From: a bacterium | Lineage (GTDB): Bacteria > Vulcanimicrobiota > Xenobia > Xenobiales > JADMJV01 | Reading direction: 5' to 3' | Length of the DNA stretch: 64,000 bases | Assembly: GCA_018780265.1 (NCBI GenBank) | Contig: JADMJV010000013.1 | Span: 101,417-165,416 of the forward strand | Shown here: in pieces, positions 1 through 7,814 of the stretch | Layout of the letters: the number at the start of each line of letters is the position of its first letter | How positions within the stretch are numbered: position 1 is the first letter of the stretch | Translations under genes and position numbers: made by a program | The notes under the pieces: generated by a model | Seen by the model: only the letters and a program-made list of their open reading frames with translations | Told to the model about the DNA's origin: nothing | Databases searched by the model: none

Positions 1-813
1 AAAGTTGCCGGCGAGGGCGAAGACAAGAAGACGGTCAAAGCCACGGGAGACTTCAATGTTGAATTCTCCAACTACGCAGCCTATATCACCAAGGCACAGG
101 CAGCCAATTTGCCCACCGCCAAGAACGCTGCTTTCAAGTTTGTGCTGGGCATGGCCGGCCAGGGTCGCCTGACCGGTTCGGTTTACGCCTCCAGCGATGC
201 CAACGTGATCAACTACTACAAGAAGATTCTTCTGGCGGCCGCCAAAAAGGGCGGAGCTCCTGAAGAGGCTCTGGCTACCGCTGAGAAGGTGGAACTGAAG
301 TCCTCGGCTGGCGCCGTGGCCATCACCAAGGACGGTCTCAAGGGCGCCAACTATCTGGAGAGCAACGATCTCAGCCCCATTTTCAAGGCTGTCATTGCCG
401 GCGCTTCGGGTGGCAAGTTTCAGGGTGACCTGACTGGCTTCTCGGTGAACGGTAAAACCGAAGGCGACAAGCTGAACATCGACGCCATGATCAACTTCAG
501 CAAGTTTATGGAAGGCAAGTCGGCCGACGAAATCAAGTCGGCCCTCGACGCCCCCAGCAGCGCCACCGTAAAGGAAGGCGCCAAGCCCGAAGAAGTCAAG
601 CTGGTGGCCGTAACCAAGCCCGAAGTGGCCATGCCAGATTCGCTCAAGAGCGTGGCTGCGGATGGCAAGAAACTTACCGCGAGCAGCCCGATGGCCGCTC
701 TCGGCGGTGCCATGGGCGGCGCTGGCGGCAACAGTATGCTCTACATCCTGGGTGGCCTGGCCGCCGTGGGTGTGGTCGGTGTGGGCGTAGCCGCGGGTCG
801 CAAGAAGGGCTAA
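1..813 (+). CDS. C-terminal part of a surface protein with a C-terminal membrane anchor (partial)
   Basis: The reading frame is open from base 1, so the gene begins upstream; 270 codons are visible. The visible chain is rich in Ala, Gly, Lys and Ser and has no motif I recognise. A Gly/Ala/Met-rich linker near the end is followed by a hydrophobic helix (about 20 residues, Leu/Ala/Val/Gly) and the basic tail RKKG. That layout suggests anchoring in the inner membrane by a C-terminal segment, as in sorted surface proteins. A TTG at 109 could be read as a start, but coding character continues upstream of it. A terminator follows 20 bp after the stop. Function unknown. Confidence 0.75.
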   Translation, partial: KVAGEGEDKKTVKATGDFNVEFSNYAAYITKAQAANLPTAKNAAFKFVLGMAGQGRLTGSVYASSDANVINYYKKILLAAAKKGGAPEEALATAEKVELKSSAGAVAITKDGLKGANYLESNDLSPIFKAVIAGASGGKFQGDLTGFSVNGKTEGDKLNIDAMINFSKFMEGKSADEIKSALDAPSSATVKEGAKPEEVKLVAVTKPEVAMPDSLKSVAADGKKLTASSPMAALGGAMGGAGGNSMLYILGGLAAVGVVGVGVAAGRKKG

Positions 814-833
814 ACTCTTCGCGCGCTCGACCG

Positions 834-870
834 AAAAAGGCCTCGCAGGGGAACCTGCGGGGCCTTTTTT
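834..870 (+). terminator. Rho-independent terminator
   Basis: Arms AAAAAGGCCTCGCAGG and CCTGCGGGGCCTTTTT pair with one G-U wobble around a four-base loop, and the descending arm ends in a T-run. It lies just after the stop of the partial surface protein and separates it from the propeller/porin pair. Confidence 0.9.
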
Positions 871-912
871 CGTGAAGAGGGCCTGCCTGACGGAGCGGGA
901 AGATTCGGGCCC

Positions 913-2061
913 ATGAAACGGTGCGCCTTTTTACTCAGCCTCTGGGCCCTGGCTTGCGGGGTTTGGAGCGAGGCCGTGGCCATCGGCCCCGGCCGCCATC
1001 CGTCGCTGGTTCGGGATGCTCAGGGCCGACTCTATGTGGCCTATGAGAATCGCGGTGACATTGTGCTGCGCTCCAGCGACGACGCCGGTCAGACCTGGTG
1101 TGACCCGCGCGAAGTCTGTAAGACCGAGGCGCCCTCGCAGGCACCCTGCCTGCAGGTCGAGTCGGATGGCAGTTTGGATGTGGTCTGGCAGGAAGGCAAA
1201 GACATCTGCTTCAGTCGCAGTCCGCAAGGAATCGGGCCTTTCAGCGCCCCGCTCAACCTGTCTCAGGCGCCGGGTCAGGCTCAAGAGCCAGCCCTGGCCT
1301 GCGGCCCGGAGGATGCCCTTCACGTGGTCTGGATTGACGACCGCCCCAACCCCAAGAGCCCGGATGTGTATTACAGCTACAGCCTCAACCGGGCACAATC
1401 CTGGACGGTCCCGGCCAACCTGTCTCGCACGCCCGGGGTGTGCAGCCGTCCCAGCCTGGGCGTGAGTGGTGACCGGATGCTGCACGTGGCCTGGTTGGAT
1501 ACCACCTCTGGAGAAACCCGACCGGATGTTTTCGCGGTACACGGATCGCAAGACAGCTTTTCGCGTCCCGAAAATGTCAGCAACACCCCGGGCCTCTCCC
1601 AGTCTCCCCAAGTTGTGGTCACTCCGCGGGGAAGGGTCTATCTGGTCTGGGCAGACAACTCTCGCACCAAGCAGGTTTGGGACATCTACGGCGCCCATTC
1701 TGACGACGGCGGACTCTTCACGCAACCTCGATTTTTCGACACCCCCGGGGATTCGCTCGACCCTTCACTCACTGCCGAGGGAGAGAACCGAATCGCTCTG
1801 GTCTGGTCGGACGCCAGCGCCAATCGTCAGGCCCCCGACATTTTTCTGGCCCAGTCGATGGACGGCGCCACCACACATACCTTGCCGAAGAATATCAGTC
1901 GTACGGCCGGGGTTTCACGCTTTCCCAAAGCCGCCATCGTTCAGGACCAGATCGTGGTCATCTGGGAGGAGTTGGAGAAAGACAGTTACGCCCTTAAGGT
2001 GGCCCGGGAACCGGTGGCCCGCAAGCCTGGTCGGCCCAACGTCAGCGGTGGCAAATACTGA
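913..2061 (+). CDS. Secreted BNR/sialidase-like beta-propeller protein
   Basis: 382 residues with a signal peptide (residues 1 to about 23, ending AVA). A canonical Asp-box, SSDDAGQTW, sits at residues 54-62, and weaker versions recur (for example SDDGGLF). Repeated blade strands of the type LHVVWxDxR and VYLVWADN support a six- or seven-bladed propeller. I see no sialidase catalytic Arg triad, so a binding or scaffold role is as likely as hydrolysis. The stop overlaps the next start by one base (TGATG), so it is probably co-translated with the downstream porin. The product should be periplasmic or exported. Confidence 0.8.
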   Translation: MKRCAFLLSLWALACGVWSEAVAIGPGRHPSLVRDAQGRLYVAYENRGDIVLRSSDDAGQTWCDPREVCKTEAPSQAPCLQVESDGSLDVVWQEGKDICFSRSPQGIGPFSAPLNLSQAPGQAQEPALACGPEDALHVVWIDDRPNPKSPDVYYSYSLNRAQSWTVPANLSRTPGVCSRPSLGVSGDRMLHVAWLDTTSGETRPDVFAVHGSQDSFSRPENVSNTPGLSQSPQVVVTPRGRVYLVWADNSRTKQVWDIYGAHSDDGGLFTQPRFFDTPGDSLDPSLTAEGENRIALVWSDASANRQAPDIFLAQSMDGATTHTLPKNISRTAGVSRFPKAAIVQDQIVVIWEELEKDSYALKVAREPVARKPGRPNVSGGKY

Positions 2062-3218
2062 TGTTGCGTAGGGTGGGCTGGCTGCTGATGCTGAGCCTGA
2101 GGTGCTGGGCACAAGAGCCTGCGCCGACAGTCTCGCCCACTCCACCTCCTACTCAGGAGGCCCTGCCCAGTCAGGTGGCGGTGCCGGCCGAAGAGGATGA
2201 TGGACTGGAAATCCATGGGTTTCTTCAATCCAGTTACAGCGCCGGCTTCAACCGACCCGGCGATGGTCGCAATCTCTATCACGGTTACGACGAAGAAACC
2301 GACCGTCTGCGCCTGGACATACTCGACCTCGATCTGCAGTATCGCATGGACCAACCGGATCACACGGGGTTCCGCGTAGAGTTGACGACCGGTGGCAGCA
2401 TGCCGCGGGTGGACGCGGCGGGAGGCCTCTTTCGCGACGCTTACACCGGCTACAGTAATACCGACTTTGACATTCGCCAGGCCTTTGTGTCCCATACCTT
2501 AGAGAATGGCCTGCGGGTGGATGTGGGTAAGTTTGCCAGCCACCTGGGTTATGAGATCATGGATGGAGTGGATGGTCGCAATCCCAACGCCACCCGAGCT
2601 CTGGCCTTTACTTACTCCCCATTTACGTTGACCGGCATCAAGGTCAGTTACCCCGTGAGCGAAACCCTCTCGCTGATGGGCCTGGTGGTGCTGGGGGGAG
2701 ATCTCTTTCAGGATACCAATCAGTCGCTCTCGGTAGGAGCCCAGGTGAACTACCATCCCACCGAGGATTTCTCGGTGGTGGCCAATGTCTTTCAAGGACC
2801 CGAGCAGATTCGCAACGATTTCAATCAGCGTCTTTTGCTGGAACTGGTGGCCAGCTACCGAATCTCTCCCACCTTTACTCTGGGTCTGCAGGCAATGACC
2901 GGCACCGAGCAGGGGTTGGCGCCCCTTGGGGGCACAGCCAATTGGAACTCGCTGGGGTTTTACTGGTTGACCCGTTTTTCCGATCAGTTCTCACTTAACT
3001 TACGTCAGGAGTGGTTTAACGACCCGCTGGGAGTGCGGATTGTGCCCGGCGCCCATGTCAGCGGCCTGACTCTGACCCCGGAATATCGCATTACCGAGGA
3101 CTGGGTGGTGCGCATGGACTTTCGTTTCGATAGCGCCGACCAGGCCGTCTTTGACAAGGGCGGCAGACTGGTCAAGCAGCAAAATACCTTTTTCTTGGGT
3201 CAAAGCTACCGCTTTTAG
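2061..3218 (+). CDS. Outer-membrane beta-barrel protein (OmpL-like porin type)
   Basis: 385 residues: a short signal peptide ending RCWA, a Pro/Thr-rich linker, then alternating amphipathic strands through to a C-terminal phenylalanine (GQSYRF), the usual outer-membrane insertion signal. Motifs such as IHGFLQSSY near the start, DVGKFASHLGYE mid-chain, and LRQEWFNDPLG resemble the putative beta-barrel porin-2 group. It overlaps the stop of the propeller gene by one base, suggesting a secreted binding protein and porin produced together. Substrate unknown. Family assignment is from recognition of the strand pattern, not an alignment. Confidence 0.8.
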   Translation: MLRRVGWLLMLSLRCWAQEPAPTVSPTPPPTQEALPSQVAVPAEEDDGLEIHGFLQSSYSAGFNRPGDGRNLYHGYDEETDRLRLDILDLDLQYRMDQPDHTGFRVELTTGGSMPRVDAAGGLFRDAYTGYSNTDFDIRQAFVSHTLENGLRVDVGKFASHLGYEIMDGVDGRNPNATRALAFTYSPFTLTGIKVSYPVSETLSLMGLVVLGGDLFQDTNQSLSVGAQVNYHPTEDFSVVANVFQGPEQIRNDFNQRLLLELVASYRISPTFTLGLQAMTGTEQGLAPLGGTANWNSLGFYWLTRFSDQFSLNLRQEWFNDPLGVRIVPGAHVSGLTLTPEYRITEDWVVRMDFRFDSADQAVFDKGGRLVKQQNTFFLGQSYRF

Positions 3219-3458
3219 AGGCTTTCACCCCCCGGCGATGGCGCCCACCACCACTGGTGGGTGCCCGTCACCCCCTCATAGGTGAACTGGTTGCCTACGG
3301 CCTCCCACCCTGCACGTCCCACTGCTGGCGTTTGGCGTTGGAAGTAAGGATAAAGGCGCCTTTTCGAGTGCCTACCAATACGCGAATCTTGCTCATTGGA
3401 GAGGACACTCCGTGCAGGTGCCCCTGGTCCTGCCTGCTCAGCCTGAGGCAACAAAAAT
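3219..3458. other. Intergenic region with an isolated hairpin
   Basis: No convincing gene lies between the porin stop and the stop of the convergent ATPase gene. A 10-bp hairpin occupies 3240-3265 (GGCGCCCACC, six-base loop, GGTGGGTGCC, one G-U pair). No T-run follows it on either strand, so I do not call it an intrinsic terminator, although it lies where one would be expected between convergent genes. Confidence 0.5.
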
Positions 3459-4835
3459 TTAACGTAGTGGCTGTTCCAAGATTCGCGGAAGCTGCCCCAC
3501 AAAATACAGCGGCAGCGAGAGAAGGTTGTATTTCACCACTTTTACGCCATCCGGGGTGGCCACAGAATGAGCCACTTCCTGTCGCTGTGGTAAACCTCCG
3601 TAAAAGCGAACCCCGACTTTACTGCCTTTTTCTGAGACGAACTGCATCAGCGATTTCAGACTGCCGGATTTTCCAGCCTTCACTTCCAGGGGTACGACCT
3701 GCTCATCGTGCTGAACCACGAAATCAACCTCGGCGTTGCTCCGTGGATTTTCCCGCAGCCAGTAAAACAGCTCAGGTGCCCGGGTGCCTCCAGAGAGATC
3801 GGCCAGATGCTGAGCAATGAATTGCTCCGCCTGGGGCCCTTCGTGAATAAGCTGGGGCTCTCTAAATCGGTCCGAGTGTGAGGATAGATTTAGAAGGCGA
3901 TTCAAGAAACCGATATCGAGGCAATAGAGCTTGAAAATTTGCCGATTGACTTGGGCTCCGAGCGGAATCCCCGAACACGACGATCCCCACACGGGTAATA
4001 CCAGGCGTGCGTTCGAGAGCAATTCAATGGCCTTTTTCACGTCCACTGATTTGTGATGAGGTGAAAGGTGGGCGTACTTGATCTTGCACCCAATGTCTGC
4101 AGGAACGCTTTTGAGGACTGTCTGCAAAAGTAACAACTGGCTGTGTTTGGCATATTTTGAAAAATCATCTTGGTACGAAGAAACTACCTCTTCGAGCACT
4201 TGTTGGGCTGCGCGAAGGCTTCTCGTTTTGACAAACTGCGCCACCACCTCCGGCAATCCGCCTGTAAAAAAGTAGTTGCGAAGGTGCCCGCTGATCCGCT
4301 CGTGCAGGTTCGCAGAGAATTCCTCGCCGAGCCTGAAGCTTCGGAGTCGATTTAAAGCAAGCGACTCATCGAATGCCTCGAGGAATTCCTCGAAATTCAT
4401 AGGATACATGTGCCCATAGCGAACCCGACCCACGGGCATCGAAAATTCGTGGTCGCTTAAGGTGAATTCCAAGAGAGAACCTGCCGCCACCACCGCCTGG
4501 GCGGGAAGTTCTTCATAAAAATAACGGAGGGCCGCTATAGCTGATGGAGTTGCTTGAATCTCGTCTAAGAACAGCAGGGATTTTTGGGAAGAGATTTCGA
4601 CGCCCAGAGTCCCCGAGATTTCGGCGAGAATCTTGCCCACATTCTTGGTCGCAAAGACAGCCTCCAGGTGGAGGTGTCTGTCAAGATTGATCTCAAACAG
4701 TTGGAGGTTCTGGCTCTCGGCAAAATTACGAACCGAAAAAGACTTACCGACTTGACGAGCGCCCCTCACCACAAGTGGCTTTCGCCTATCGGAAAAAAAC
4801 CAGTCAGTCAGTAGATGGGAGAAGGATCGGTTCAA
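3459..4835 (-). CDS. AAA-family ATPase with C-terminal DUF4143 domain
   Basis: 458 residues. Walker A is GARQVGKS (residues 25-32) and Walker B is LLFLDEIQ (87-94), followed by GSLLEF and the typical [19 protein letters not shown] segment. The C-terminal half ends in a nuclease-like VDFVV...LEVKAG core typical of DUF4143. These ATPases are widespread and often mobile; their role is not established. TTG is chosen as start because AAGGGG lies nine bases upstream. An ATG five bases further upstream is out of frame. AT-rich flanks and a private promoter with a palindrome in the spacer suggest an independently regulated accessory gene. Confidence 0.9.
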   Translation of the reverse strand: MNRSFSHLLTDWFFSDRRKPLVVRGARQVGKSFSVRNFAESQNLQLFEINLDRHLHLEAVFATKNVGKILAEISGTLGVEISSQKSLLFLDEIQATPSAIAALRYFYEELPAQAVVAAGSLLEFTLSDHEFSMPVGRVRYGHMYPMNFEEFLEAFDESLALNRLRSFRLGEEFSANLHERISGHLRNYFFTGGLPEVVAQFVKTRSLRAAQQVLEEVVSSYQDDFSKYAKHSQLLLLQTVLKSVPADIGCKIKYAHLSPHHKSVDVKKAIELLSNARLVLPVWGSSCSGIPLGAQVNRQIFKLYCLDIGFLNRLLNLSSHSDRFREPQLIHEGPQAEQFIAQHLADLSGGTRAPELFYWLRENPRSNAEVDFVVQHDEQVVPLEVKAGKSGSLKSLMQFVSEKGSKVGVRFYGGLPQRQEVAHSVATPDGVKVVKYNLLSLPLYFVGQLPRILEQPLR

Positions 4836-4864
4836 TACATATACCCCTTGTTTTGGCCAGGAAA

Positions 4865-4893
4865 ACGGTAAAACAACAGGGTTGTTTTGTCAA
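4865..4893 (-). promoter_or_regulatory. Promoter with palindrome in the spacer, upstream of the AAA-DUF4143 ATPase gene
   Basis: On the minus strand, TTGACA (4893-4888) is followed by exactly 17 bp and a weak -10, TACCGT (4870-4865). The spacer carries the inverted repeat AAAACAA-CCCTG-TTGTTTT, which fills almost the entire gap and could be a repressor site. The -35 and 17-bp spacing are exact matches to the sigma-70 consensus. The -10 is poor, which fits a regulated promoter. Confidence 0.5.
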
Positions 4894-4896
4894 GCC

Positions 4897-5781
4897 TTAA
4901 CCCTGGCGCGCTCGCCAGGCGGAGGCGTCACTGACCAGGCCATCGTAGAGTCCCTGATAACGCGGGTCGCCGTAGCGCAAGGACTCGGGATGAAACTGAT
5001 AGCCTTGCTGGGTGGGGTTGTCTTTCACTTGAAAGCCCTCCACCATACCGTCCAGACCCCAGGCGGTGACTTCTAACTGGGGACTGAGGTCCTTCACTCC
5101 CTGATGATGCACGGTGTTGACGGAGTCAAGTTCTCCGACCAGCGCATGCACGTTGGATCCGGGCTCGGTCACAATCAACTGAACCCCATCGTGGCGGGCT
5201 ACATAGTCTCTCCGGCTGGCCTCGGGACGGTGGTTGACCGGGGTTCCGTATTTGGCCTCGAAGCCTTCACGGGGCTTGAATTCGGTAGGGATATCCTGAA
5301 TCAGAGTGCCGCCTAAGGCCACATTGGTGATCTGAAAACCGCGGCAGTGACCCAGGAAAGGCATTCCACTGGCGTGGGCGTCGCGAATCAGGCCGATTTC
5401 GAGGTCGTCAAAGGCCGGGTCGGGTTCTTTGGGGTCCATGCCGGGACCGATCTCCTCGCCGTAATTCTTGGGGTGTACATCGATGCCTCCGGGAATGGCC
5501 AGGGCGTCAAACTCTTTGGGGGGAGCACCCACGTAGACCAGTTTGGGAAGACCGCCAGCGTCCATAATGGCATCGGCAATTTCCAACACATCATCCTCCA
5601 ACTGGGTGGGGCGCCAACTGCGCTCGGTGGGAATGGCCACCACCGCTTTGTGCTCCCCCTGGGTGCGTTTCTCCCAAAGGTCTTCGAGTTGGCCCGCGAC
5701 CTGGTCGATCGAGGCACCGGCGGGGATATTCACGGCCGGGTGGGGGATGGCTGGATTGCTCCAGGACGGTCGGATTTGCAT
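4897..5781 (-). CDS. Class I glutamine amidotransferase-like hydrolase (peptidase C26, gamma-glutamyl-GABA hydrolase type)
   Basis: 294 residues from the ATG at 5781; a TTG at 5808 would add nine residues but has no better ribosome site. The PGGIDVHPKNYGE segment (about 98-109), the nucleophile elbow GHCRGFQ with Cys146, VHHQGVKDL, and the C-terminal FHPE supply the Cys-His-Glu triad typical of C26 hydrolases such as PuuD. The family cleaves gamma-glutamyl amide bonds. No puu or spermidine genes are nearby, so the substrate is not indicated. It has no signal peptide and is probably cytoplasmic. Confidence 0.88.
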   Translation of the reverse strand: MQIRPSWSNPAIPHPAVNIPAGASIDQVAGQLEDLWEKRTQGEHKAVVAIPTERSWRPTQLEDDVLEIADAIMDAGGLPKLVYVGAPPKEFDALAIPGGIDVHPKNYGEEIGPGMDPKEPDPAFDDLEIGLIRDAHASGMPFLGHCRGFQITNVALGGTLIQDIPTEFKPREGFEAKYGTPVNHRPEASRRDYVARHDGVQLIVTEPGSNVHALVGELDSVNTVHHQGVKDLSPQLEVTAWGLDGMVEGFQVKDNPTQQGYQFHPESLRYGDPRYQGLYDGLVSDASAWRARQG

Positions 5782-5820
5782 GTCCCGAGTGTAAGGGCGG
5801 GCTCTCAAAAATCGGTGAAA

Positions 5821-6873
5821 TCAGGAAGTGTAAACTTCTTCCACCTGCTGGGCCAGTCGGCGCCAGTCGTATTGTCGCCACTGCTGCTCGCCCCAGTTGC
5901 GCAGGCGCTCCACTTCGCTGACGTCGGTGAGCAGTCGGGTCAATAACTGAGCCAGGGCGGCATCATCGTCGACGGGGAAAATCAGGGAGTCGGACTGTTC
6001 TTTAAGGACTTCCCGATAACCAGGATTGTCGGCCGCTACCGGCGGGGTGCCGCAGGCCATGGCTTCGGTGAGCACAATCCCAAAGCTCTCGCCCCCGGTG
6101 GAGGGGGCCACCAGCAGGCGGGCGCGGCGCAGCAGGGCCCATTTTTCGGGCTCGCTGACTTCGCCCAAGAACTCCACCTGCAAGCCGGAGGCCTGCTCTT
6201 GCAATTGGGCGCGCAGGTAGCCGTCCCCGGCCACCCATAAGGGCGGGGCCTCAGAACCCAGCCGGGAGAGAGCGCGCAGCAAAGTGGCCAGGCCCTTGCG
6301 CGGCTCCAGACGCCCCACGAAGAGCAGGGCCTGGCGCTCGCCTTCGGGAGGGAGCGGATCAGGGACAAGCAGTCCGTTGGGAATCAGGTGAAAGCTGCCG
6401 GGACGAAGGTGGCAGCCGGCCAGAGGCGAGACGGCGATTACCTGGCGCAACCACAATTTGCGCAGCAGGGCGCTGGCCATGGGCATGATGCGCCGCGCCC
6501 AGGCGGGCGTATTGGGGCCGGCGGCATCGTGAAACGTGGCCACTTTGGGGCCCCGAAAGAGAGCGGCCAACTGAAAGGGGAAGAGCGGATTCCAGAGGGT
6601 GTGAAAGTGCATGACATCGTAGCCTCGCCCGGCTACCTGGGCTACCTGGCGCCAGGGGGCCCAGGTCACGTCGATCTGGGTGCCGCCGAAAGCCATCATC
6701 CGCGACCGGCCGCAGCCCACCAGGGGCAGTCCCTCGATGGAGCCGTCGGGATTGGGCCCGATCACTTCGACCTGGTGACCTCGCTCTTGCAGGGCCAGGC
6801 CCAGACCGACAATGTGGCTGCGCACCCCGCCGGGCCGGTCCAGGTCGTAGGGGCAGACCAGGGCGATTTTCAC
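5821..6873 (-). CDS. Glycosyltransferase family 4 (GT-B)
   Basis: 350 residues starting at GTG 6873 (VKIALVCPYD), with GGGAG just upstream. The N-terminal DRPGGVRSHI loop and HFHTLWNPL are typical of GT4. The C-terminal nucleotide-sugar domain carries LLFVGRLEPRKGL and the E-x7-E motif within GESFGIVLTEAMACG. The start overlaps the stop of the Stealth gene by four bases (GTGA), so the two enzymes are translationally coupled. Together they point to extracellular or capsular polysaccharide assembly on the cytoplasmic face of the membrane. A longer open frame upstream overlaps the Stealth gene and is not coding. Confidence 0.9.
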   Translation of the reverse strand: MKIALVCPYDLDRPGGVRSHIVGLGLALQERGHQVEVIGPNPDGSIEGLPLVGCGRSRMMAFGGTQIDVTWAPWRQVAQVAGRGYDVMHFHTLWNPLFPFQLAALFRGPKVATFHDAAGPNTPAWARRIMPMASALLRKLWLRQVIAVSPLAGCHLRPGSFHLIPNGLLVPDPLPPEGERQALLFVGRLEPRKGLATLLRALSRLGSEAPPLWVAGDGYLRAQLQEQASGLQVEFLGEVSEPEKWALLRRARLLVAPSTGGESFGIVLTEAMACGTPPVAADNPGYREVLKEQSDSLIFPVDDDAALAQLLTRLLTDVSEVERLRNWGEQQWRQYDWRRLAQQVEEVYTS

Positions 6874-7757
6874 ACCTGCTCCCAGGGGCTGGGAGTGGGG
6901 TAATAGCCGTCTAGAAAGCTCTGTACCAGGGCCACCACTTCTGGATTGGGCTGGTCGCCCTGATCGTCGTTGAGGCAGATCAGGGGAGGGCGACGCTGCT
7001 GGATTTTGGCCAGCAAACGTTGTTGGCGAGCTGCATCGTTGGTGATTTTGTGAAAGGCAACCTGGCGCAGGGCGGTCCAAAAGGGAACGGCTCGGCGCTT
7101 TTTGGTGTGAGCCAGCAGGTAGTAGCGATAGGCCCGCTCGATGCGGTAGTTCCAATCCTGGCGAAACCGGCAGGCTAAAGTGCGCTGATAGAGGTCCGCA
7201 AAGCGCTCGTTGGTGCGCTGATAGCTGGTTTTATCAATCCAGAGGGGAGTGTGCTCGGTGAATCCCAACGAGATGCCCCCCTGGCGAACGCGCCAGGGAA
7301 ACCGTTCCCCTACCAGGGTGCCAAATACGCGGATTCGCCCGGCCTTGTCTACAAACAGGTCGGTGTCAACGGGGGCCCCCAGCATAAAGTCGTCATTGAA
7401 GTAGACAAAGGGATCCGAGCAGGGCAAGTGGTGCAACTGGCTCTCGATGGTCATGTTGCTAAAGGTGGGAAGGGCGGTGAGATCGCTAAAAAACTCATCG
7501 TGATGCACCAGGCGCAGGTCGGGATGGTCCAGCTTGAGCCAGGGTGGAACCTGGGGGCGACAGGTGACCACAAAAATGCGCCCGATCCAGGAGGCGCCAA
7601 ACTGAGCCAACGAGCGCAGGCTGTAGCGCATCATTTGATAAGAGTCGCGAAAGCGCTCCGGGTTAAGGTCGGGCTTTTCAGTCGAGTATTGGCGCAGCAG
7701 ATCCCAATAGTGAGGGTTGCCGCCATCGACCCAGGTATAGACTACATCCACTTTCAT
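6870..7757 (-). CDS. Stealth-family capsular polysaccharide phosphotransferase
   Basis: 295 residues from ATG 7757. Conserved region 1 is DVVYTWVDGGN (residues 4-14). Conserved region 2 begins RDSYQMMRYSLRSL and continues to NMTIESQLHHL and FVYFNDDFMLG, matching the Stealth CR1/CR2 blocks. Stealth proteins transfer sugar-1-phosphate units to polysaccharides and include bacterial capsule polymerases and animal GNPTAB. No good Shine-Dalgarno is seen directly before the ATG. A TAGGAG lies further upstream, in the 57-bp gap shared with the divergent permease gene. Confidence 0.9.
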   Translation of the reverse strand: MKVDVVYTWVDGGNPHYWDLLRQYSTEKPDLNPERFRDSYQMMRYSLRSLAQFGASWIGRIFVVTCRPQVPPWLKLDHPDLRLVHHDEFFSDLTALPTFSNMTIESQLHHLPCSDPFVYFNDDFMLGAPVDTDLFVDKAGRIRVFGTLVGERFPWRVRQGGISLGFTEHTPLWIDKTSYQRTNERFADLYQRTLACRFRQDWNYRIERAYRYYLLAHTKKRRAVPFWTALRQVAFHKITNDAARQQRLLAKIQQRRPPLICLNDDQGDQPNPEVVALVQSFLDGYYPTPSPWEQV

Positions 7758-7814
7758 GCCCGGGTGCTTTACGCCCCGGCCAGGAACTCCTAGGAGTGAC
7801 CAGAAGCTGCCGCT

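Noticed and set aside
6874..7155. N-terminal extension of the GT4 gene
   Set aside because: It overlaps the Stealth gene and is Pro/Arg/Ser-rich. The GTG at 6873 has a good SD and fits the family start.
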